Origin: UBA4615 sp049422085
GTDB lineage: Bacteria; Pseudomonadota; Gammaproteobacteria; Burkholderiales; Burkholderiaceae_E
NCBI GenBank assembly: GCA_049422085.1
Contig: JBMSOD010000211.1
Coordinates: 1-5,293 of the forward strand
Reading direction: 5' to 3'
Length of the DNA stretch: 5,293 nucleotides
This document shows positions 1 through 4,663 of this stretch, in pieces (position 1 is the first letter of the stretch; each line of letters opens with the position of its first letter). The position numbers and the translations under genes were made by a program. Below the pieces are notes generated by a model. The model was given only the letters and a program-made list of their open reading frames with translations, had not been told where the DNA came from and made no database searches.

Positions 1-1286
1 GCAAAGCCAGCTTTGCCACCTTGCAAGATTCCACTGGCAGGCTACAGATCTGGATCAATGACGAAGGCGTGGGCGAAGCGTTGCACGAGGCCTTCAAGCA
101 CTGGGATCTGGGCGACATCGTTGCCGCCGAGGGCGTGCTCTTTCGGACCATGAAGGGCGAACTTTCGGTCCGGGTGTCTGGCCTGCGTCTGCTGGTCAAG
201 TCGCTACGCCCCTTGCCGGACAAGTTCCATGGTCTGGCAGATCAGGAACAGCGCTATCGGCAGCGCTATGTCGATCTGATCTCCAACGACGCCTCGCGGG
301 CGACTTTCGTTGCGCGTAGCAGTGCGGTGTCAGCAATACGCCAGTTCATGACCCGCCACGGCTTTCTCGAGGTCGAGACCCCCATGCTTCAGCCCATCCC
401 AGGTGGCGCTGCGGCCAAGCCCTTCGTCACGCATCACAATGCGCTTGATCAGCAGATGTTCCTTCGCATTGCGCCTGAGTTGTATCTCAAGCGGCTGATC
501 GTGGGCGGATTCGAGCGTGTGTTCGAGATCAACCGCAACTTTCGCAATGAGGGCATCAGTCCGCGGCACAACCCTGAATTCACCATGATGGAGTTCTATG
601 CCGCCTGGACAGACTATCGCTGGATCATGGACTTCACCGAGGCGGTGATTCGTGATGCCGCTCTGGCTGCCTGCGGCAGTACCACCCTGCAGTACCAGGG
701 TCGTGAACTGCACCTGGGCGAACCCTTTGCCCGCATGACCATCTGCGAGGCCATCCTGGCCCATGCGCCCCAGTACGAGTCAGAAAAGCTGGCTGATCTT
801 GCCTGGCTGCGCCAGGAACTGGCCGGACTCGGCGTGAATCTGAACGATCCCAGGCACCGCCAGGCCGGTGTGGGCGCGCTTCAACTGGCGCTTTTCGAGG
901 AGACCGCCGAAGCCCGCCTGTGGCAGCCGACCTTCATCATCGACTATCCGGTCGAGGTCTCCCCGCTGGCACGCGAGTCAGACGCGCGACCAGGTATCAC
1001 AGAGCGCTTTGAGCTCTTCATGACCGGCCGCGAAATCGCCAACGGTTTTTCCGAGTACATGGACCCGGAAGATCAGGCCGCAAGGTTTCGGGCCCAGGTT
1101 CAGGCGAAGGATGCCGGCGATGAAGAGGCGATGTACTATGACGCTGACTACATCCGCGCCCTTGAGCATGGCATGCCGCCAACAGGAGGATGTGGCATCG
1201 GAATCGACCGGCTGATCATGCTGCTGACCGATAGCCCGAGCATCCGGGACGTCATTCTTTTTCCGGCGCTCAAGCGCGAAAGCTGA
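1..1286 (+). CDS. lysS: Lysyl-tRNA synthetase, class II (5' end outside window)
   Basis: Cytoplasmic enzyme that charges tRNA-Lys with lysine using ATP. The reading frame is open from the first complete codon at 3-5 and runs to a TGA at 1284-1286. By comparison with E. coli LysS, about 80 N-terminal residues lie upstream, so the TTG at 21 is an internal Leu codon and not a start. What is seen: the end of the anticodon-binding OB fold (KASFATLQDSTGRLQIW, WDLGD, LRPLPDKFHGL), then the class II catalytic core with RYRQRYVDLI, HGFLEVETPML, the PGGAAAKPF/THHNALD segment, motif 2 (FRNEGISPRHNPEF, from about nt 540), the GREIANGFSE segment (about nt 1025-1055) and motif 3 (GIGIDRLIMLL, from about nt 1194), ending in IRDVILFPALKRES. 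The order and spacing are normal with no frameshift. It is the first of three codirectional genes; only 36 bp separate it from the next, without a terminator hairpin. Confidence 0.98.
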   Translation, partial: KASFATLQDSTGRLQIWINDEGVGEALHEAFKHWDLGDIVAAEGVLFRTMKGELSVRVSGLRLLVKSLRPLPDKFHGLADQEQRYRQRYVDLISNDASRATFVARSSAVSAIRQFMTRHGFLEVETPMLQPIPGGAAAKPFVTHHNALDQQMFLRIAPELYLKRLIVGGFERVFEINRNFRNEGISPRHNPEFTMMEFYAAWTDYRWIMDFTEAVIRDAALAACGSTTLQYQGRELHLGEPFARMTICEAILAHAPQYESEKLADLAWLRQELAGLGVNLNDPRHRQAGVGALQLALFEETAEARLWQPTFIIDYPVEVSPLARESDARPGITERFELFMTGREIANGFSEYMDPEDQAARFRAQVQAKDAGDEEAMYYDADYIRALEHGMPPTGGCGIGIDRLIMLLTDSPSIRDVILFPALKRES

Positions 1287-1311
1287 ACCAAAAAAATCCA
1301 GTCATCAAAGC

Positions 1312-1318
1312 AAGGAGA
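1312..1318 (+). promoter_or_regulatory. Shine-Dalgarno site of the tctC-like gene
   Basis: AAGGAGA lies 4 nt before the ATG at 1323, with GGAG itself 5 nt away. It is the strongest ribosome binding site on the plus strand of the window and fixes the start of the solute-binding protein. The rest of the 36-bp gap after lysS holds an A7 run (1290-1296) but no hairpin, so no terminator or clear promoter is visible. Confidence 0.85.
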
Positions 1319-1322
1319 CATC

Positions 1323-2297
1323 ATGAGCAAGCAGCTGCCCCCCCCATCAGGCACTCGCCGCCGACTGATCCAGGCGACCGCCGGCGTCATCGCGGGCGCG
1401 CCGGCGCTCATTCACGCGCAACCGAAGCAGATGCGCATCATTGTGCCGCTGCCGGCAGGCGGTGCTGCCGATGTGGGCGTTCGCATGATGGGCGAGGTAT
1501 GGACCCAGATTACCGGCACACCGGTGCTCGTGGAGAACCGCCCCGGTGCCTCCTACCTGATCGGTATGCAGGCCATCCAGACCGCCCCAGCCGACGGAAG
1601 TGCGCTGATTCATCTGAACAATGGCATGAGCGCCACCCAGCTCAGCTTCGGCAAGTACGACCTGCTCAAGCAGCTCGCCATGGTCGGTAAGTTTGGCGGC
1701 ACGCCTGGCACCATTTTCGTGAAGGCCGATTCGCCCATGAAGACCCCGGCCGACCTGATTGCCTTCCTCAAGGCGAGTTCGGGTAAAGCCAATTACGGCA
1801 CCATCCTGGGGGGCCAGGAGCACATGACCACGGTGCTCATGCTGCGCAATAACGGCTGCTCAGCACAGGCCGTTCCGTTCAAGGGTGGGCCGGACAGCAT
1901 CACCGCCCTGGCTCAGGGCGAAATCGACTTTGCGGTCTCCGCCTTGCCTCTGGTGGTTCCCTTCAAGGGGCGAATCCGGCCCTTGTGCGTCATGACAGAC
2001 AAACGCTTCCCGCTGATGCCGGACATTCCCTCCTTCCGCGACACCCTGGGCAACACCACGCCGGTGCTCGACTACTGGGGCGGTTTCGGTGCGCCCGCAG
2101 GCACGCCGGCGGCGGTGGTGGAAGGGCATTACAAGACTTTGCTTGAAGTCCTCAAGAACCCCGATCTGCCCAAGAAGTTCGCAGCCCAGGGGCTGGTGCT
2201 CGAGAGTGACACGCCTGCTGCCCTGCGCAAGCTGATCGCCGATGATCTGGCCTGGATGGCTCCGATCGCAGCCGAGCTGAATCTGAAGGCGGGTTGA
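1323..2297 (+). CDS. TctC/Bug-family tripartite tricarboxylate transporter substrate-binding protein
   Basis: Periplasmic solute-binding protein of the Bug (Bordetella uptake gene)/TctC family, which binds small carboxylates or related anions; the ligand cannot be told from sequence. The protein has 324 residues, the usual family length. Residues 11-18 (TRRRLIQA) form a twin-arginine-like motif followed by a weakly hydrophobic stretch and a probable signal peptidase site after IHA (residue 32), so Tat export is plausible. The mature part starts with the family pattern MRIIVPLPAGGAAD, followed by VLVENRPGAS (68-77), ADG (90-92), VPFKGGPDSITALAQGEID (184-202), DIPSFRD (234-240) and GFGAPAGTPAAVV (254-266). 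No TctA or TctB membrane subunits are adjacent, so it is an orphan binding protein, as is common in Burkholderiales. The neighbours lysS and trxC give no clue to a substrate. The start is set by a strong Shine-Dalgarno site. A C8 tract occupies codons 6-8. Confidence 0.93.
   Translation: MSKQLPPPSGTRRRLIQATAGVIAGAPALIHAQPKQMRIIVPLPAGGAADVGVRMMGEVWTQITGTPVLVENRPGASYLIGMQAIQTAPADGSALIHLNNGMSATQLSFGKYDLLKQLAMVGKFGGTPGTIFVKADSPMKTPADLIAFLKASSGKANYGTILGGQEHMTTVLMLRNNGCSAQAVPFKGGPDSITALAQGEIDFAVSALPLVVPFKGRIRPLCVMTDKRFPLMPDIPSFRDTLGNTTPVLDYWGGFGAPAGTPAAVVEGHYKTLLEVLKNPDLPKKFAAQGLVLESDTPAALRKLIADDLAWMAPIAAELNLKAG
1338..1345 (+). repeat. Homopolymeric C8 tract in the 5' coding region
   Basis: Eight consecutive C residues encode the Pro-Pro-Pro of residues 6-8 of the solute-binding protein, 15 nt after the A of the ATG. 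A change of one base by strand slippage would shift the frame before the signal peptide. The tract is seen directly; any phase-variation role is inference. Confidence 0.7.
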
Positions 2298-2318
2298 GAT
2301 CCGCAGGTTCGCCCCCAC

Positions 2319-2380
2319 TTCCCCGGCAGGAACGATGTCGTATTGAAGCCACCGCATCAACCGATGCGCTTGCCGGGGAA
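2319..2380 (+). promoter_or_regulatory. Structured trxC leader: inverted repeat that covers the ribosome binding site
   Basis: TTCCCCGGCA (2319-2328) is the exact reverse complement of TGCCGGGGAA (2371-2380). In RNA the stem extends inward by a G-U (2329/2370) and a G-C (2330/2369) pair to 12 bp. Directly stacked inside it is a second perfect hairpin, CGCATC (2353-2358) / GATGCG (2363-2368), with a 4-nt AACC loop; 22 nt of 5'-side sequence (2331-2352) remain unpaired or form a minor hairpin. The only Shine-Dalgarno-like sequence for trxC, GGGGA (2375-2379), lies wholly in the 3' arm, and the first ATG (2381) follows the stem immediately. No U-run follows, so it is unlikely to be an intrinsic terminator for the upstream gene. 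The pairing is seen in the sequence; translational control is inferred. Confidence 0.55.
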
Positions 2381-2386
2381 ATGACC

Positions 2387-2821
2387 ATGCACCTGCCCTG
2401 CCCTGACTGCGGAACCACCAACCGGGTTCCGGAAGAACGCCTGCCTGAACATCCGGTATGCGGTCGATGTGGAACCGAGCTGGCGCCCGCGGCGCCCATG
2501 ACTCTCTCCGAGTCTGCCGCTGCCTTGTTCATCGCGCGAAGCGAACTGCCCGTGCTGGTCGATTACTGGGCCGAGTGGTGTGGCCCGTGCAAGATGATGG
2601 CGCCGCAGTTCGAGCAGGCAGCCCGGCGGCTGCCGGCGGTGCGTTTCGCAAAGATCGACACGGATGCCTGCGCCGAAGCGGCTCAGGCCGCCCGAATCCG
2701 CAGCATTCCGACGCTGATCCTTTATCGCGAGGGTAAGGAAATCGCCCGGCAGAGCGGAGCGCTGTCTGCAGATGCCATCGCCCGCTGGGTCACCTCGGCC
2801 TTGGCCACGCACGCGGCCTGA
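2387..2821 (+). CDS. trxC: Thioredoxin 2 with N-terminal zinc ribbon (TrxC)
   Basis: Cytoplasmic dithiol-disulfide oxidoreductase, normally reduced by thioredoxin reductase and acting on oxidised protein disulfides. The 144 residues compare with 139 in E. coli TrxC. The N-terminus carries two CxxC pairs, C5/C8 and C25/C28, at the same positions as the Zn2+ ligands of E. coli TrxC. The thioredoxin fold follows: VDYWAEWCGPCK with the redox pair C65/C68, RFAKIDTD (86-93), the cis-proline loop SIPT (P108), and a C-terminal GALSADAIARWV helix region. The start was chosen at the ATG at 2387 because GGGGA lies 7 nt upstream and it places the zinc cysteines exactly as in E. coli. The ATG at 2381 (two residues longer) is the alternative. 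A TTG at 2294 would add a 31-residue extension with no family resemblance. In E. coli trxC responds to oxidative stress through OxyR; no OxyR site could be recognised here, but the leader is strongly structured. The gene ends 16 bp from the oppositely oriented sbtB-like gene. Confidence 0.95.
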   Translation: MHLPCPDCGTTNRVPEERLPEHPVCGRCGTELAPAAPMTLSESAAALFIARSELPVLVDYWAEWCGPCKMMAPQFEQAARRLPAVRFAKIDTDACAEAAQAARIRSIPTLILYREGKEIARQSGALSADAIARWVTSALATHAA

Positions 2822-2837
2822 CGACGAGGCTCAGACC

Positions 2838-3158
2838 TCAGAAGATCGCCTGCCTGAAGACACTGACTTCGCTCAGAAACAGTCTCACGGCATAGTCGGG
2901 CGCATAGGTCTTGAGCACATGCGCTGCGATGGCCTGTGCAACCTCATCCGTGCAGACCACCTGCATCTCGATCGAACGCTCCGCCTCCCATTGACCAGGA
3001 CGCTCGCCGCCAGGGCCACCCCCGCGGACATCAAGCACGGTATAGCCCTGTGCCCCCAGGCGAAGACAATCCTCGATCAGCGCGCGCTCCAGCATGGCCT
3101 CTGAAATCAGGGTGAGCAGCTTTCGGGGGTGGCGCTCGGGCCAGGACTCGCTTGCCAT
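2838..3158 (-). CDS. SbtB-like PII-family regulatory protein
   Basis: Small 106-residue protein resembling SbtB, the PII-like trimeric signalling protein that in cyanobacteria binds adenyl nucleotides (including cAMP) and controls the bicarbonate transporter SbtA. What is seen: an N-terminal beta-alpha unit (KLLTLISEAMLERALIEDCL, 13-32), the SbtB-like GAQGYTVLDVRGGG (35-48), a Gly-rich T-loop region (46-55) with R45 and R53, then EAERSIEMQVVC (58-69), an alpha helix (TDEVAQAIAAHVLKTYAPDY, 70-89) and a last strand VRLFLSEVSVFR (91-102). Cyanobacterial SbtB ends in an additional CGPEGC-type loop after this strand; this protein stops before it. The start at 3158 is chosen because GGAGG lies 5 nt upstream and because the longer TTG start at 3185 would overlap the permease gene without adding family sequence. 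It is the last gene of the minus-strand unit, 16 bp after the permease. The position next to an SbtA homologue strongly supports the assignment; a generic PII-like protein of another kind is the alternative. Confidence 0.82.
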   Translation of the reverse strand: MASESWPERHPRKLLTLISEAMLERALIEDCLRLGAQGYTVLDVRGGGPGGERPGQWEAERSIEMQVVCTDEVAQAIAAHVLKTYAPDYAVRLFLSEVSVFRQAIF

Positions 3159-3163
3159 CTGTG

Positions 3164-3168
3164 CCTCC
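3164..3168 (-). promoter_or_regulatory. Shine-Dalgarno site of the sbtB-like gene
   Basis: On the minus strand GGAGG stands 5 nt before the ATG at 3158, within the 16-bp gap after the permease stop codon (3177-3175). This near-consensus site decides the start and suggests efficient independent translation of the regulator. Confidence 0.8.
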
Positions 3169-3174
3169 AGCAGG

Positions 3175-4125
3175 TCAGCCCGCAAGCCATTCGGCCCAGG
3201 CCATGTAGATCGGAATGCCGACGATCACATTGAACGGGAAAGTCACGCCCAGGGCCGCACCGATCGACAGACCGGGATCAGCTTGAGGAACCGCCATCCG
3301 CAAGGCGGTGGGGGCCGCGATATACGACGCACTGGCACTCAGTGCGGCAAAGACGACCATACCCGGCAGCTGTAGTCCCAGCCATTGACCGATGCATGCC
3401 CCCAGCAAACCCAGGAAAAGCGGGGCCAGCACGGCAAACACGATCAGCCTTGGGCCGGCACGCCGTAATTGCGGCAGGCGTTGTCCGACCACGAGACCCA
3501 GTTCGAGCAGAAAGAGCGCCAGAACCCCACGAAACAGTCCCGAGAACAGGGGATCGATCGGCGCAAGCGCCTTGGGTCCGAAAATCCAGCCGATCAGCAA
3601 GCCCCCGGCCAGCAACACGATGGCCTTGCCAAAGAACACCTCGTGCAGGACCTGACCCCAGGGCTGTGGCGTGCCCGATCCCTGTGTCATCAAGGCTCGT
3701 CTGGCGAGGACAACCCCCACCACGATACCGGGCGCCTCCATCAGTGCCACCAGTAGCGCGAGCCAGGACTCCGCCGCCCAGCCTCGCGCTGCCACAGCCC
3801 CCTGCGCAACCGCGAACGTCACCACAGACACTGAACCGTAATGCGCAGCCACCGCCGCAGCATCGATCCGGTTCAGGCCCGCCATTCGCACCAGAACCGG
3901 CACCAGAAGGAGCGGGATCAAAGCAGACCAGAGCATGGCACTCAGTGCAACCGGCCACACCATGCCCAGCGGCTGAATCGCAAGCTGGATCCCTCCTTTC
4001 AGCCCGATCGCGAGCAAGAGGTAGATCGACAGCGCTTCGTACAAGGGCTCCGGCACGCGCAGGTCGGATCGCCCCAGTCGAGCGATCAATCCGAGCAGAA
4101 AGAAGCCTACAACGGGGTCAAACAC
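3175..4125 (-). CDS. sbtA: SbtA-family sodium-dependent bicarbonate permease
   Basis: Inner-membrane permease of the Sbt_1/SbtA (formerly DUF897) family, whose studied cyanobacterial members import HCO3- with Na+. Its 316 residues are almost entirely hydrophobic with about ten predicted membrane segments (near 3-17, 30-49, 54-80, 89-110, 121-142, 167-186, 196-216, 226-250, 253-277 and 286-312). They split into two five-segment halves by a short polar linker (143-166), as expected for the family's inverted repeat. Family motifs seen: SDLRVPEPLYEALS (20-33), LLLAIGLKGG (36-45), AAHYGSVSVVTFA (93-105), EAPGI (130-134), SASASYIAAPTALR (263-276) and LGVTFPFNVIVGIPIY (292-307). The start is a GTG; an in-frame TAA three codons upstream (the iscX stop) rules out anything longer, and only a weak AAGAAG precedes it, so translation is probably coupled to iscX. 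It is followed 16 bp later by an SbtB-like gene. Substrate is inferred from family; other anions cannot be excluded. Confidence 0.9.
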   Translation of the reverse strand: MFDPVVGFFLLGLIARLGRSDLRVPEPLYEALSIYLLLAIGLKGGIQLAIQPLGMVWPVALSAMLWSALIPLLLVPVLVRMAGLNRIDAAAVAAHYGSVSVVTFAVAQGAVAARGWAAESWLALLVALMEAPGIVVGVVLARRALMTQGSGTPQPWGQVLHEVFFGKAIVLLAGGLLIGWIFGPKALAPIDPLFSGLFRGVLALFLLELGLVVGQRLPQLRRAGPRLIVFAVLAPLFLGLLGACIGQWLGLQLPGMVVFAALSASASYIAAPTALRMAVPQADPGLSIGAALGVTFPFNVIVGIPIYMAWAEWLAG

Positions 4126-4131
4126 GGCTTC

Positions 4132-4326
4132 TTATGCCCGCTCGTCGATCCAGGCCTGCTGAATGGCTTCGAGGACCTTTTCGCCGGAACGCTTCGGATC
4201 ATCACTGAACCCGGGCAGTTCGAGAACCCATCGATGCAGATCGGTGAACCGCACCTGCGTGGGATCAATCTGGGGAAAGGTCTCATCGAGCGCAATCGCG
4301 ATTTCGAGTACATCGGTCCACTTCAT
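4132..4326 (-). CDS. iscX: IscX, iron-sulfur cluster assembly accessory protein
   Basis: Small acidic protein (64 residues; E. coli IscX has 66) that binds the cysteine desulfurase IscS and iron and modulates Fe-S cluster assembly. The start MKWTDVLEIA matches the family's KWTD opening; DPTQVRFTDLHRWV (21-34), ELPGFSDDP (36-44) and EKVLEAIQQAWIDE (49-62) match the rest, including the conserved acidic positions. The ATG at 4326 is chosen because GGGAG lies 7 nt upstream and the product starts exactly as in homologues; an ATG at 4344 would add six residues and overlap fdx by 14 bp. It begins 4 bp after the fdx stop and ends with TAA 6 bp before the GTG of sbtA, in the same reading frame. It is the usual last gene of the isc operon. 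Confidence 0.95.
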   Translation of the reverse strand: MKWTDVLEIAIALDETFPQIDPTQVRFTDLHRWVLELPGFSDDPKRSGEKVLEAIQQAWIDERA

Positions 4327-4330
4327 GCGC

Positions 4331-4663
4331 TCACTCCCGTGCATGGTTGATGGTGTAGCGGGGCAGCTCGATCGTCAGGTCAGTGAGGCCGCCGTCGACC
4401 TGACATGCAAGGCGCGATGTGGCCGTCAAACCCCAGGCCTTATCGAGCATGTCATCTTCCTGATCACTGGCCAGGGGCAGGCGCGCAAAGCCCTCGCGCA
4501 CCACAACATGACATGTCGTGCATGCGGCCACCATACCGCAGGCATGTTCGATATCGATGCCGTGGTCAAGAAGCTGCTGGCACAGACTCACACCAACACG
4601 AGCCTCGAACTGGGCGCCCTGTGGCGCCAGGCTTTCATGCGGAAGTACCTTGATGATGCTCAT
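4331..4663 (-). CDS. fdx: Isc-type [2Fe-2S] ferredoxin
   Basis: Adrenodoxin-type ferredoxin that supplies electrons to the Isc cluster-assembly machinery. The 110 residues align closely with E. coli Fdx: the start ...VLPHESLAPQGA, the ligand region HACGMVAACTTCHVVVREGF (40-59), DQEDDMLDKAWGL (67-79), SRLACQ (83-88) and the C-terminal IELPRYTINHARE, which is nearly identical to the E. coli end. The four cluster ligands are C42, C48, C51 and C87, the same numbers as in E. coli. E. coli has a further non-ligand cysteine at position 46, which is Ala here; an extra Cys sits at 28. The ATG overlaps the hscA stop as ATGA (4663-4660), and no good Shine-Dalgarno sequence precedes it, so translation is probably coupled to hscA. 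Confidence 0.97.
   Translation of the reverse strand: MSIIKVLPHESLAPQGAQFEARVGVSLCQQLLDHGIDIEHACGMVAACTTCHVVVREGFARLPLASDQEDDMLDKAWGLTATSRLACQVDGGLTDLTIELPRYTINHARE
4334..4338 (-). promoter_or_regulatory. Shine-Dalgarno site of iscX
   Basis: GGGAG on the minus strand lies 7 nt upstream of the ATG at 4326 and overlaps the very end of fdx. Its spacing favours this start over the ATG at 4344. Confidence 0.7.

Noticed and set aside
330..764. Minus-strand open frame of 144 codons opposite lysS
   Set aside because: It is antisense to the conserved catalytic core of lysS and shows no domain or ribosome binding site.
2294..2346. Possible -35/-10 promoter for trxC (TTGAGA and TATTGA)
   Set aside because: The two elements are about 41 bp apart, not near 17 bp, and neither has a convincing partner at the right distance.
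2294..2386. TTG start for trxC that overlaps the upstream stop codon (TTGA)
   Set aside because: The 31 added residues have no resemblance to TrxC. The zinc-ribbon cysteines fall at E. coli positions only with the ATG at 2387, and the inverted repeat makes more sense as a leader.
2854..2880. Possible terminator hairpin GAAG/CTTC just inside the sbtB-like gene
   Set aside because: It has only four consecutive pairs with a 7-nt loop and no T-run on either strand, so it is not distinguishable from chance.
3159..3185. TTG start for the sbtB-like gene inside the end of sbtA
   Set aside because: It has no Shine-Dalgarno site, whereas GGAGG is well placed for the ATG at 3158, and the nine added residues are not conserved-looking.
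3278..3958. Minus-strand open frame of 226 codons inside sbtA in another frame
   Set aside because: It lies wholly within sbtA. Its Cys/Gly/Arg-rich composition looks like a frameshifted read of the permease, and no frameshift is needed because sbtA is intact.
3342..4208. Long plus-strand open frame of 288 codons opposite the permease
   Set aside because: It is antisense to sbtA, is dominated by Arg, Pro, Ala and Ser as expected for a high-GC shadow frame, has no recognisable domain, and runs across the sbtA-iscX junction. The minus-strand frame has strong family motifs throughout.
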